Origin: Sulfuricurvum sp.
GTDB lineage: Bacteria; Campylobacterota; Campylobacteria; Campylobacterales; Sulfurimonadaceae
DNA length: 64,000 bases
Assembly (NCBI GenBank): GCA_030696775.1
Contig: JAUYRN010000032.1
Coordinates: 17,973 to 81,972 of the forward strand
Direction of reading: 5' to 3'
Shown: positions 24,043 to 33,030 of the stretch, piece after piece
Layout of the letters: every line of letters begins with the position of its first letter
Numbering within the stretch: the stretch's first letter is position 1
The notes under the pieces: generated by a model
Seen by the model: only the letters and a program-made list of their open reading frames with translations
Database searches by the model: none
Told to the model about the DNA's origin: nothing
Program-made: the position numbers and the translations under genes

Positions 24043-27000
24043 ATGATGTATTTAGAAAGCAGAAGAACATTTTTAAAAGGTGCCGCATTTACCGTTGCCG
24101 GTGCTGCAATTGCAAAGGGCGTATTTTCAACGGATGCAGTTGCTGAGTCGTTAGAAAAAAGCAAGTTTACCAACACTCCTGATACACTTTCTTTTTATCC
24201 GCCATTGGATCAATGGGAAAGCTTTCAAGAGTTAAGTGGTGTGGATTGGAAGCGTGGCGGTATTGATCGTCATGGTGTAAAAAGTGAAGAAAATCCTGAC
24301 GGTATTGAAGCGATTGATTACATGATCGTTCCGACAGCATGTTCAAACTGTGAAGCGTCATGTGGTTTGACAGCATGGATTGACAAAAAGACGTTAACCG
24401 TTAAAAAATACATGGGTAATCCACTTCATCCAGGTTCCCGTGGGCGCAACTGTGCCAAAGGGTATGCGGTTCAGTCACAAATGTACGATCCTGATCGTAT
24501 CCCATTCCCCCTCAAACGTGCACCAGGTTCAAAACGCGGTGAAGGTAAATGGATTCGTACCACTTGGGATGAAGCGATGACTACCATCGGTAAAAAGATG
24601 GCTGATACTATCCGTAAGGGAGATCTGCTCTCTAAAAAATCGGTTATGTACCACGTTGGTCGTCCAAATGAAAATGGTTTCGTTCCTCAAGTATGGGAAA
24701 CATTGGGTCTTGATTCGTATAACTCTCATACTAACATTTGTTCATCAAATGGGCGTACTCCGACGATTTGGACCGCAAATGATGACCGTACCAGTCCTGA
24801 CTGGGCGAATGCGAAACTCATATTCTTGAACTCTTCACACGCAGCTGATGCAGGACACTATTTTGCTCAATCCGCGGCCTTTATCGCCGATGCTCGTAAA
24901 AAAGGTGCGAAGATGGTCGTTATGGACCCTCGCATGTCCAATTCTGCTGGGATGTCCGATCTTTGGATTGCTGCATGGCCTGGAACGGAAGCTGCTATTT
25001 ATCTCTATCTAGCCAACCGTATTTTGAATGAAAATATGACAGATAAGAAGTTTGTTAAAAAATGGTTCAACTGGGAAACTTTGATGAACGATCAAGTACA
25101 TCTTGATTTTATGCTTGAAAAAGGGCAAATCACTAAGCTTCCTGTAGGAAAAGATTTCGAAAGTTATCTTGAACTGTTAAAAGATATGTATGCGCCGTAC
25201 ACTCTTGAATATGCTGTTAAAGAAACACATGTTCCTGCGTATAAACTCGAAAAACTCTATGAGATGTTTATTTGGGCGGGTGATGCAATCTCTACCTATA
25301 TCTGGCGTGCAGCTGCTGCGGGTAATCGTGGTGCATGGATGGGAGGACGTGCTGCGTACTTCTGTATTGGACTTCGTGGTGCTATCGGAACTGAGGGTGG
25401 AACATTCTTCCACCACTGGCACGTTATTTCTGTATCTGGTAAAGGTGGAAGTGCAACCGTTGGTCAAGGTATTTCAGGTGCTGATGTACCAAAAGTTCAA
25501 GCGTGGAATGAGCTTACTTGGCCTCCTGAATGGCCACTTTCAACGTATGAAATGTCCTATTTATTGCCTCACTTATTAACAGATACAGCATGGCAGAAAA
25601 AATGGAATGATCGTGGATTAACAGTACCAAGTAAATTGGCAGTCTATGCTCCTCGTATGTATAATCCGGTATGGATCAATCCGGATGGTTTCCGTTGGAT
25701 TGAAGTGCTCAAAGATGAGTCAAAAATGGAGCTTACCTTTAATCTATCTCCGGTATGGTCAGAGACAAACTGGTATATGGACTATGTCCTTCCAGTTGGA
25801 CTTGCAGGTGAGCGTCATGACCAACACTCAGAAGCGACTTTCCCTGCTCGTTGGACCACTTTCCGTCAACCGGTATTACGTGTGGCGTTGGAGAAATCAG
25901 GTTGGAAAGCGAAAAATCCTGCTCGTGCAACGTTGGAAGCCCATATTAAAGCGGGTCTTGGAGAAGTATGGGAAGAGAATGAATTTTGGTTCCAGCTTTG
26001 TACCGATTTTATCGATCCTGACGGAAGTCTTGAGATCAAAAAAATGTGGGAATCAAAACGTAACCCAGGTAAGCCGGTAACGATTGCAGAGTGGTACGAT
26101 GCAGCATTTGGTGATAACTTGCCAAAACTCAAAGAGACTGCGACCAATGACCCTCGTTACATGAAAGATGAATTCCCTGTTTATTCGTATCTTCGTGATC
26201 ACGGTGTATGGATGGAAGAGGATAAAATCTTTCATGCTATGGAACGCGAGTTAAAAATGGAAGATGGTGAAGTAATTTCACACGGTCATAAGTTTGATGC
26301 TGCTTCTATGAGTATTGGTGCTGGTGGAGTTATTTCTGCTAAAGACCACAAAGGTAAAGAGACTAAAATCGGTATCGAAATCGATGGTAAGAAAATGGAA
26401 GGGTTCGCTACTCTTACTAAAAAGCTTGAATTCTTTACTCAATGGGCTACGGATTGGAAGTGGAGAGAGTACGCTATGCCGTTCTATCCACGTAATGAAG
26501 AAGAAAAAGCTGAGATGGTACATCTCGTATCGCAAGTTAACCATATGTATATGAAAGAGGAAAATTCATTTGCCCTCAATACGGTTTTCCGTTTGCCATA
26601 TAACATTCATACCCGTTCGGCAAACTCGAAGCATTTGATGGAAATCAGCCAAAACCATGATCCAATTTGGATCAGTACTGGTGATGCTAAACGTCTTGGA
26701 TTTAAACGCGGAGATGCAATGCGAGTAAAAATCGTGGATACTGTTTCTGGTTTAGAGAGTGGACATTTCGTTGCAATGGCAGTTCCGACAGAAGCTGTTC
26801 TTCCTGGTACATTGGCGTGTTCACACCATGGTGGACGCTGGAAACTTACAAATCACGTTACAATCCCTAATGGTGTAACTGATGGTAAAGTTGCACCAGG
26901 TGTTGCCCCACGCGATTTAAGTAACAAAGAGTTCCTTAAAGAATCACCAGCAAATGTTGGTAAGGCGGGAGCTCAAACAATCATTGATGATTACGAAGGG

Positions 27001-27435
27001 ACGACTGGCTTAAACAGCTTTGGTGTTCCTGTTGCTGAAATCCAAATGGATGGTAAAGTCGGTAAACTCAAATATGTTGAGGGTATTAAACCTTTCCATA
27101 CAGAGCGTTTCGCAGATTATAATCGTGACTCTGGCAATATTTGGTGGGATGGATTGAGTGGTTCATGGCAAAATGCCGTAGCAGCACCACATCCTGACCC
27201 TGTTTCTGGTATGCACTGTTGGCACCACAAGGTTCTCTTAGAACCTGCGCAACCGGGTGATAAGATTGGAGATATTTTCGTTAATTACGATAATAACTTT
27301 AAAGTATATCAAGCATGGAGAGATGATCTGACGCGTGGATTGGATTCTAATTCTAAACTTCGTCGTCCTCGTCATATCAAACGCCCTTGGGTTAATCTTG
27401 ACCCAGCGGTATACGAAATTAATATAAAGCCTTAA
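24043..27435 (+). CDS. Molybdopterin oxidoreductase catalytic subunit (PsrA/PhsA/TtrA/SoeA family), Tat-exported
   Basis: The 1130-residue catalytic subunit of a DMSO-reductase-family enzyme. A Tat signal (SRRTFLKGAAF) directs it to the outer face of the membrane. The N-terminal [4Fe-4S] ligands are CSNCEASC (C100, C103, C107) and GRNCAKG (C137). C233 in NICSSNGRTP is the likely molybdenum ligand, as in the Cys-ligated branch. Near the C-terminus VFRLPYNIHTRSANSKHLME and the following block match the cofactor-binding domain. It is far longer than classic PsrA (about 750), nearer TtrA or SoeA-like enzymes. Sulfite, tetrathionate, thiosulfate or polysulfide are all possible; I cannot choose. 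The gene stop sits in a 14-base palindrome. Confidence 0.88.
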   Translation: MMYLESRRTFLKGAAFTVAGAAIAKGVFSTDAVAESLEKSKFTNTPDTLSFYPPLDQWESFQELSGVDWKRGGIDRHGVKSEENPDGIEAIDYMIVPTACSNCEASCGLTAWIDKKTLTVKKYMGNPLHPGSRGRNCAKGYAVQSQMYDPDRIPFPLKRAPGSKRGEGKWIRTTWDEAMTTIGKKMADTIRKGDLLSKKSVMYHVGRPNENGFVPQVWETLGLDSYNSHTNICSSNGRTPTIWTANDDRTSPDWANAKLIFLNSSHAADAGHYFAQSAAFIADARKKGAKMVVMDPRMSNSAGMSDLWIAAWPGTEAAIYLYLANRILNENMTDKKFVKKWFNWETLMNDQVHLDFMLEKGQITKLPVGKDFESYLELLKDMYAPYTLEYAVKETHVPAYKLEKLYEMFIWAGDAISTYIWRAAAAGNRGAWMGGRAAYFCIGLRGAIGTEGGTFFHHWHVISVSGKGGSATVGQGISGADVPKVQAWNELTWPPEWPLSTYEMSYLLPHLLTDTAWQKKWNDRGLTVPSKLAVYAPRMYNPVWINPDGFRWIEVLKDESKMELTFNLSPVWSETNWYMDYVLPVGLAGERHDQHSEATFPARWTTFRQPVLRVALEKSGWKAKNPARATLEAHIKAGLGEVWEENEFWFQLCTDFIDPDGSLEIKKMWESKRNPGKPVTIAEWYDAAFGDNLPKLKETATNDPRYMKDEFPVYSYLRDHGVWMEEDKIFHAMERELKMEDGEVISHGHKFDAASMSIGAGGVISAKDHKGKETKIGIEIDGKKMEGFATLTKKLEFFTQWATDWKWREYAMPFYPRNEEEKAEMVHLVSQVNHMYMKEENSFALNTVFRLPYNIHTRSANSKHLMEISQNHDPIWISTGDAKRLGFKRGDAMRVKIVDTVSGLESGHFVAMAVPTEAVLPGTLACSHHGGRWKLTNHVTIPNGVTDGKVAPGVAPRDLSNKEFLKESPANVGKAGAQTIIDDYEGTTGLNSFGVPVAEIQMDGKVGKLKYVEGIKPFHTERFADYNRDSGNIWWDGLSGSWQNAVAAPHPDPVSGMHCWHHKVLLEPAQPGDKIGDIFVNYDNNFKVYQAWRDDLTRGLDSNSKLRRPRHIKRPWVNLDPAVYEINIKP

Positions 27436-27440
27436 GGCTT
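27427..27440. repeat. 14-base perfect palindrome over the stop codon of the catalytic subunit gene
   Basis: AAGCCTTAAGGCTT is centred on the stop codon TAA (27433-27435). As RNA it could fold into a short hairpin that reduces read-through into the chaperone gene, or it may be chance. A TACAAT about 50 bases downstream could give the distal genes an internal promoter. Confidence 0.4.
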
Positions 27441-27527
27441 GATAGAGATCGTTCCTAACAATCTTCTCTCATCTGTTTTTCAGTCAGATAGGCTACAATC
27501 CCAACAACTTTTATAAGGCTCAAAATT

Positions 27528-28151
27528 ATGGACGAACTCATTTCACGCTCGAATATTTATGCACTCCTATCACGTGTACTGCTTCAAGAATTGGACTGTG
27601 AAATTTTAGAGTCGATTAACAACGATAAGACTATTCTTGAGTTTTTACCCCATTGGAATGAATGGGAAGAACGCACTGCAGTTGAACCTCAAAAACTATT
27701 AGAGGAATACCTCAATCCTGATTTTACGAATCTTTCATTGTTGCATCTTGTCCCTTATGAGACATTTTATACACGAGAAGATCAGATGATCGAAACAGGT
27801 GGAGCGAACCCAGTCACCGATATTTACAGTGCCTATGATTTCATTGTCGATTATGGTGTTGCTCGTGTTGTCTCCTCGGATCATATTGGTGTTGAGCTTG
27901 AGTTTATGCACCATTTATGTGAAGCGCAGATCAAAGCAACAGAGGAAGGTGATATCGAATCTGCTGCTGATTTGCAAAATGTTCAACATCATTTCTTAAA
28001 CACCCATCTTCTTAAATGGGCACCTATGTATCTGATAAATATGAAATACGAATCACGTACGCCACTTTATTACGATGTAGCAGAGATGACGCTGGAATTT
28101 ATTCTCACTGATAATGAATTATTGTCTAAAGTGGTACCTGCGTCCGTATGA
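27528..28151 (+). CDS. TorD/DmsD-family molybdoenzyme maturation chaperone
   Basis: Cytoplasmic chaperone that binds the Tat signal and helps cofactor insertion into the catalytic subunit. The 207-residue all-helical protein has the family look: an N-terminal RSNIYALLSRVLLQELD helix, PYETFYTRED and the GVELEFMHHLCEAQI segment, close to the E-x-x-H/F-M pattern of TorD. It follows the catalytic gene in the same operon, and its stop overlaps the next start (ATGA). Confidence 0.85.
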   Translation: MDELISRSNIYALLSRVLLQELDCEILESINNDKTILEFLPHWNEWEERTAVEPQKLLEEYLNPDFTNLSLLHLVPYETFYTREDQMIETGGANPVTDIYSAYDFIVDYGVARVVSSDHIGVELEFMHHLCEAQIKATEEGDIESAADLQNVQHHFLNTHLLKWAPMYLINMKYESRTPLYYDVAEMTLEFILTDNELLSKVVPASV

Positions 28152-29239
28152 GTCTTTTGATCTTATCACAGCAAGCGTGTGTACGAGCGTTAAGTGTTAA
28201 TTCCCAGTGTAATTACTGTGAACTCTCTTGCCCTACTAATGCCATTAATATTTCGGGGCGTCTTCCGTCAATTAATCAGGCACTCTGTGTCGGATGTGCG
28301 GGATGTATTTCAGTATGTCCCAGTGAAGCATTGGCCTTGGACGATTTTAATCCTACCGATTTTTTCTTTGCTTTTATGGCGGATGAGGAGAAGGTTATTT
28401 CGTGTCAGAAAAATGTCCCGTGTATTGCGGCCCTTAGCAGTGAACATCTCATTGCCTTGGCTCAAATGAAAAAAGGAGTTGTGTGTGATATCGGGCATTG
28501 TGCTGCATGTGACATAGGAGAACGTATATTAGAACAATTCGTACCTAAAGTTGAGAATGTCAATTATTTACTTGAAGCCATTTCAAGTGATATGCGCGTA
28601 GCACTCGATCTTGTTAAATACCAAAATCCTGATGAAAAAGTTGAAGTTCAACGACGTGATTTTTTTAAAACATTTCATCTGCGAGAGATTGGAAAAATTC
28701 GTTATGATTTTGAGAAAGAAGTACAAAGTACAACCGATGAATTCGTTAAATATACCATTGACAACTCACATACGGCAGACTTAAGAGCAAAAAAAATCAC
28801 CGATCGACGAAAGCTTTTTTTTACAACATTAAAGAAGTCGGATGTCCCGACTGTTTTTCATGTTGTGGATGCTTCTAAGATACCATTTACGTCACAAAAA
28901 CTGATGGATGAATCGTTATGCAGTGCTTGTGAGATGTGCTATCGTGTTTGCCCTACGGGAGCACTGACGTCCGATATGCGCAACTCTAAAATTGATTTTG
29001 ATCCATTTCTATGTATCAAATGCCATCTGTGTCATGATGTCTGCGAGAGTGATGCAATTACCCTTTCATCATCGTATAATCTCAAAGAATGGTATACACC
29101 AACGGTTCAAAATCTTATTATGTACTCAGTTCGGAGGTGTGATGAGTGTGATGCACTGTTCAGCTCTAGTTTGGGCGAAAAGATTTGTCGTCGCTGTCGC
29201 CTCGAAGAGGAAGAAGCTCGAGAGTTATGGGGGTTATAA
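28148..29239 (+). CDS. Cytoplasmic polyferredoxin-like protein (4Fe-4S), operon accessory
   Basis: A 363-residue iron-sulfur protein without signal peptide. The N-terminal part has CNYCELSCP and CVGCAGCISVCP (first ferredoxin module, residues about 21-57); the C-terminal part has CSACEMCYRVCP and CIKCHLCHDVC (second module), then a CDEC and CRRC pair resembling a zinc ribbon. The middle (about 110-250) holds additional cysteines (CDIGHCAACDIG) and a charged helix. It overlaps the chaperone gene by ATGA and touches the next gene. Comparable 4Fe-4S proteins sit beside NrfD-type molybdoenzyme genes; it may feed electrons or assist assembly. Role inferred from context. Confidence 0.75.
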   Translation: MSLLILSQQACVRALSVNSQCNYCELSCPTNAINISGRLPSINQALCVGCAGCISVCPSEALALDDFNPTDFFFAFMADEEKVISCQKNVPCIAALSSEHLIALAQMKKGVVCDIGHCAACDIGERILEQFVPKVENVNYLLEAISSDMRVALDLVKYQNPDEKVEVQRRDFFKTFHLREIGKIRYDFEKEVQSTTDEFVKYTIDNSHTADLRAKKITDRRKLFFTTLKKSDVPTVFHVVDASKIPFTSQKLMDESLCSACEMCYRVCPTGALTSDMRNSKIDFDPFLCIKCHLCHDVCESDAITLSSSYNLKEWYTPTVQNLIMYSVRRCDECDALFSSSLGEKICRRCRLEEEEARELWGL

Positions 29240-29677
29240 ATGATGAATAATGATAATAGTATTACAGTTGAAACAAAGTTATTTGGTTTTATTGCTGAAG
29301 AGGCGCACAGTAATCGTTTTTCGGTAACCGTGAACAAATTGTTTAAAGCAAGCGGTTCGAATTCGATGGTGATACCGATGAACATACGTCCTGATGATGT
29401 AGCGTTTACGATCTCTCAGATGCGAAGCTCGAAGCTTAATGGGGCATTAGTGTCCAGTGAATATCAACAAGAAGCATTTAGTTTACTCGATGACATGTCT
29501 AATTTGGTGCAAGAGAATGGATATTGCGATTTTATCCGTATTGAAAATGGTAAACTCTTTGGTGAATTGATCGCACCTACTGCATTAGAGAAGTTTGCCG
29601 AAACGTTTGAGGATGATATTGCGCTAAATGCGCTGAGTCACTATTTTTATGAATTAATTACAGGAGAAACCAAATGA
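29240..29677 (+). CDS. Standalone shikimate-dehydrogenase N-domain-like protein lacking catalytic residues
   Basis: A 145-residue protein that aligns by eye over about 105 residues with the substrate-binding domain of AroE: ETKLFGFIAEEAHSNRF matches the KLYGVIGxPIAHSKSP start, LNGALVSSEYQQEAFSLLDDM matches GxNVTVPxKEEAFxxxDEL, and FIRIENGKLFGE matches LMRLEDGRLLGD. The catalytic Lys is replaced by Gln (Q76), the catalytic Asp by Ala (around 112), one of the two shikimate-binding Ser is lost, and there is no NADP domain. It cannot be a normal shikimate dehydrogenase. It starts immediately after the stop of the ferredoxin gene and overlaps the next gene, so it belongs to the molybdoenzyme operon. 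Confidence 0.6.
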   Translation: MMNNDNSITVETKLFGFIAEEAHSNRFSVTVNKLFKASGSNSMVIPMNIRPDDVAFTISQMRSSKLNGALVSSEYQQEAFSLLDDMSNLVQENGYCDFIRIENGKLFGELIAPTALEKFAETFEDDIALNALSHYFYELITGETK

Positions 29678-30171
29678 ATAAAGCTGATTTGAGTGATTTA
29701 AAAGCAGAGTTTGATGCTTTTGTTCGTGGTAAATGCGATACAGAAAGTTGTGATACGAATGAAACTGCTGAAAATGATCCTGATGATTTACCCGTTCCAG
29801 GATTTGTTGATGACTTGACGGATAAATTACTTTCCCCTTATCATAGTGGTGTTTATTTTTCCCGTTTGGATATCAAACGAGTAGCCGAAGCGATTGATGA
29901 GTCGATTCCGATCAAAGAGCGTAAGAAGATGATTCGTGCGTTATTTCGCCATACGACTAAACAAGCCTATTTACGAAGTGCTTTTGATGAATTTAACCGT
30001 CACTTTGGTGGTCGTATATTGATCTATACGGAACTTTCCGAAGCATTTCCGGCATCAAAACATTTTTTTGATGAGAATATTTCTAAAATCAATAAAATGC
30101 AAAAAATGCTCGATCAAATGGCAATGGATTTTGAAGAGATTGAGGCTACCGATGAACCGATGATGATTTAA
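29674..30171 (+). CDS. Hypothetical protein, last gene of the molybdoenzyme operon
   Basis: A 165-residue soluble protein I do not recognise. The N-terminus is acidic with two cysteines (GKCDTESCDTNE), the middle is helical (DIKRVAEAIDESIPIKERKKMIRALFRHTTKQ), and the C-terminus is a helix rich in Met (KINKMQKMLDQMAMDFEEIE). Its ATG overlaps the stop of the AroE-like gene (ATGA), which supports co-translation. It may be an assembly factor or regulator of the complex; that is inference. Confidence 0.65.
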   Translation: MNKADLSDLKAEFDAFVRGKCDTESCDTNETAENDPDDLPVPGFVDDLTDKLLSPYHSGVYFSRLDIKRVAEAIDESIPIKERKKMIRALFRHTTKQAYLRSAFDEFNRHFGGRILIYTELSEAFPASKHFFDENISKINKMQKMLDQMAMDFEEIEATDEPMMI

Positions 30172-30180
30172 AATCATCAT
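30160..30180. terminator. Near-perfect palindrome at the end of the molybdoenzyme operon
   Basis: ATGATGATTT and AAATCATCAT are inverted around one base, and the operon's final TAA (30169-30171) lies at the centre. The opposing regulator gene ends four bases beyond it at 30184. It is well placed to act as a bidirectional transcription end, although the stem is AT-rich. Confidence 0.45.
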
Positions 30181-30183
30181 CTC

Positions 30184-30864
30184 TTATCCCACAAAGCGAT
30201 ACCCGATCCCTGTTTCAGTAATGATCCATTTGGGCCGGGCAGGATCGGTTTCGATCTTTTGGCGCAGTTGATTGATAAAAACGCGCAGATAATGGGTTTC
30301 ATGCTGATACCCGATTCCCCATATCGCTTTAAGAAGCCATGCGTGCGTGAGAGCTTTGCCTTGATTTTCCATAAACACGCGGAGGAGTTTAAATTCTTTC
30401 GGGGTCAATTTAATAAGTTCATCTTCTATACTAACAATGCGATTGGGAACATCCATACGCATATCTGCGACAATTAAAACGGATGCTGACTCCTTCGCAG
30501 GGGGGACACGGCGCAGGTTTGCTTTTATACGTGCGATCAGTTCATCTGCATTGAACGGTTTAGTAACGTAATCATCCGCACCTGCATTGAGAGCGGCGAT
30601 TTTATCCGATTCATCATGGATAGCTGAAACAACAATGACGGGTGTTTGTTCATCCACTCGATAGCGCTCTAAAAAATTTACTCCGCTCATATCCGGTAAT
30701 CCCAAATCGAGTAAAATCAAATCGAAGTGTGTATCAGAGCCTTTTTTAAGCCCCTCTTTTGCAGTGGATGCGCTTTCTGTCATAAATCCTGCAAAGGCTA
30801 ACGTCAGTGCCAATAACCGACGGATAGAGGGGTCATCATCCACAATTAAAATGCGGTGACTCAT
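30184..30864 (-). CDS. KdpE-like OmpR-family response regulator paired with the antiporter-kinase
   Basis: A 226-residue regulator: receiver domain (LIVDDDPSIRR, phospho-Asp in LILLDLGLP, Lys in YVTKPF) and a winged-helix DNA-binding domain (LTPKEFKLLRVF, ETHYLRVFINQLRQKIE, ITETGIGYRF). The last block is the KdpE type and matches the true KdpE at 34090 closely. Its ATG at 30864 overlaps the kinase stop (ATGA), so the pair is made together; an in-frame codon at 30894 would add ten residues inside the kinase gene. Target genes are unknown; kdp or other ion-transport genes are obvious candidates. Confidence 0.88.
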   Translation of the reverse strand: MSHRILIVDDDPSIRRLLALTLAFAGFMTESASTAKEGLKKGSDTHFDLILLDLGLPDMSGVNFLERYRVDEQTPVIVVSAIHDESDKIAALNAGADDYVTKPFNADELIARIKANLRRVPPAKESASVLIVADMRMDVPNRIVSIEDELIKLTPKEFKLLRVFMENQGKALTHAWLLKAIWGIGYQHETHYLRVFINQLRQKIETDPARPKWIITETGIGYRFVG

Positions 30865-32924
30865 AATTCGCCCCGTAGGTTCACACGAACACAAAAATAG
30901 TCATTTTCCAACTCAATCGCCAAGGTTCCACCATGCACTTCGATGATGTTTTGCGCAAGGCGTAATCCGATCCCTGAACCCGGTTTCCCCTTAGAATTAT
31001 CAAGCCGTCCAGGGGTATTTCTGAGGGTAGCTATCGTATCGGCTTGCGGGATATCGCCGTTATTGCAGATAGTGAGGGTAATGTCATTAAAGGCAGAGGT
31101 AAGTTCAACGCTCACATCATCCCCGTATTTGAATGCGTTATCGAGCAGATTCCCGATGGCGAGCTGGAGTAAGGCTATATCAGCGCTGAGTGGTGGAAGA
31201 TCGGGGGAAAAGGAGAGTTTTGCCTGTCGCATCCAGTCATTTTCGGCTACGGCTAGTGCTGAAGAGACTACATCATCTATCCGAAGCATCGTTTTATTTA
31301 GCGGTGTTTTTCCCTCACGAAATCGTGCGTTTATCAGTAGGTTGTCGATCACTTTTTCCATACGGCGTGACCCCTCGACGATGGTTTGCACCATCTCCTC
31401 TTTGTCCTTATCCGCAAGGGTAAATTTGGGATTGGAGAGATTACTGGCGGCTCCGCGTATGAGGGTTAGAGGGGTTCGCAGTTCATGCGAGAGGAGATCG
31501 ATCAAACTCTTTTGCATCGTTTCGACGACTTTGTTCTCTTTGAATCCATGGGTGATAAAATTTAGAAACGGTCCAGTCATAATGGTTGTTGCCAATGCCA
31601 TGACGACAAACATTGTAAAGAGTTCTGTCGAGAGTATCCCCATCTCATATCCGATGTTGAGGACTACCAATTCCATGAGTCCGCGCGTGTTCATCAGTAT
31701 CCCAAGGGCAAACGAATCTCGCCAGCTAAATCCCATGTATTTAGAGGCAAGGGCACTTCCGAAGAGTTTACCGAACACTGCAAGGACGATGATTCCGCCG
31801 CAAATCAGCCACGCATCTACACTATTGAGCAATCCGATTTCACTGCGTAATCCCGTTAGGGCGAAAAAGAGGGGCAATAAGACCAAAAGGCTGACGTATT
31901 CCAAACGTGGCGCAATGAGTTCTTTGAGTCTCGATACTGCCGATGAGGGCATCATAGCCCCCGCCATAAATGCACCGAACAGGGCATGTACTCCGATCGC
32001 TTCGGTTGCAAGAGAGGAGAGGAGGAGTAAGACGATGATAAACGACATACCATTCATACTGAGCCGTTCATTCTGAGAGTGTCCTATTTTAGCGAAAAGG
32101 GGGCGTATGACGTAAAACATGATAACGACATACAAGGCGATGAAGAGCAATAATACAAAAGAGGAACTGAGTGATCCCGAAACGGAAATGGCAATAATGA
32201 GGGCTAAAATATACCATGCCGTAATGTCATCAGCGGCTGCACAGGTGATTGCCATGGAGCCGTAACGGGTGTCACCGATATTTTTTTCTTTGATAATCCG
32301 AGCCAGTACGGGAAACGCGGTGATACTCATCGCGATACCGATAAAAAGGGCAAAAGGGATAAAGGAGATATTTTTGGGAGCGAAGATCGGATAGAGCCAA
32401 TAGGCTAATGCCACCCCCAAGAAAAAGGGGAAGATGATGCTGACATGACTGATAAATACCGAAGCACTCGATTGTTTTTTGATTTTATCGAAATCGAGTT
32501 CCATCCCCACGACAAACATAAAAAAGATCAACCCGAGTTGACTGATGAGATGGAGATTGCCGAGTGATTCTTTGGGAAAGAGAGAGATAAACATATCGGG
32601 AAACAATGCTCCCATGAGTGAGGGACCGAGGATAATTCCAGCAATAATCTCACCTACAACTGTCGGTTGGGCAACAAAGGAGACCAGATAACCAAACAGC
32701 CGTGTGACGATCATGATAACGATAAACTGGATCAGCAACAGGGGGAGCGGATGGTGGAGCTGTTTGAGAAACGTATCGCTGATCGTGGAGGGTATTGATG
32801 CCGCAGGGGCAACGACTTCAGAGAATAGGTGGTTCTCTAAAAGCGTTCCGTAATGGAGGATTCCGGCAATGGCGATCCCGAAGAAAAGGATCAAGGATAT
32901 GTAAATGAGTAGTGTTTTTTTCAT
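30861..32924 (-). CDS. CPA2 cation:proton antiporter fused to a histidine kinase
   Basis: A 687-residue fusion. Residues about 60-460 form a complete CPA2 antiporter with 12-13 membrane helices: VVGEIIAGIILGPS (90-103), the AADDITAWY Asp pair (D232-D233) typical of active Na+/H+ exchangers, and MNTRGLMELVVLNIG (411-425). The C-terminal cytoplasmic part is a histidine kinase: LIDLLSHELRTPL (His480), an N-box LLDNAFKYGD, and GSGIGLRLAQNIIEVHGG, resembling the KdpD kinase core. Both halves look intact, so it may couple transport or ion occupancy to phosphorylation of the KdpE-like partner. The frame is continuous with no sign of an assembly join. Base composition is richer in G+C than most of the window. 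Confidence 0.88.
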   Translation of the reverse strand: MKKTLLIYISLILFFGIAIAGILHYGTLLENHLFSEVVAPAASIPSTISDTFLKQLHHPLPLLLIQFIVIMIVTRLFGYLVSFVAQPTVVGEIIAGIILGPSLMGALFPDMFISLFPKESLGNLHLISQLGLIFFMFVVGMELDFDKIKKQSSASVFISHVSIIFPFFLGVALAYWLYPIFAPKNISFIPFALFIGIAMSITAFPVLARIIKEKNIGDTRYGSMAITCAAADDITAWYILALIIAISVSGSLSSSFVLLLFIALYVVIMFYVIRPLFAKIGHSQNERLSMNGMSFIIVLLLLSSLATEAIGVHALFGAFMAGAMMPSSAVSRLKELIAPRLEYVSLLVLLPLFFALTGLRSEIGLLNSVDAWLICGGIIVLAVFGKLFGSALASKYMGFSWRDSFALGILMNTRGLMELVVLNIGYEMGILSTELFTMFVVMALATTIMTGPFLNFITHGFKENKVVETMQKSLIDLLSHELRTPLTLIRGAASNLSNPKFTLADKDKEEMVQTIVEGSRRMEKVIDNLLINARFREGKTPLNKTMLRIDDVVSSALAVAENDWMRQAKLSFSPDLPPLSADIALLQLAIGNLLDNAFKYGDDVSVELTSAFNDITLTICNNGDIPQADTIATLRNTPGRLDNSKGKPGSGIGLRLAQNIIEVHGGTLAIELENDYFCVRVNLRGEL

Positions 32925-33018
32925 GCCGAAAGTGTAGCGCAGATCGTCTCAGGAAAGTATCAAGATCAAAAAAAGAAGAATAATTCTAATAAAATTATTT
33001 ATATTCGGATAAATTTGG

Positions 33019-33024
33019 TATACT
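33019..33024 (+). promoter_or_regulatory. -10 element and TTGGTAT direct repeat at brnT
   Basis: TATACT at 33019-33024 lies six bases before the brnT ATG, so the mRNA is probably leaderless; no ribosome site is present. TTGGTAT occurs at 33015-33021 and again at 33026-33032, 11 bases apart, overlapping promoter and start. This is a plausible operator for autoregulation by the BrnTA complex. Confidence 0.4.
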
Positions 33025-33030
33025 ATTGGT

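Noticed and set aside
28148..29239. DmsB-type electron-transfer subunit
   Set aside because: It lacks the four-cluster spacing, has a long middle region and a zinc-ribbon-like end, and the operon already has a B subunit.
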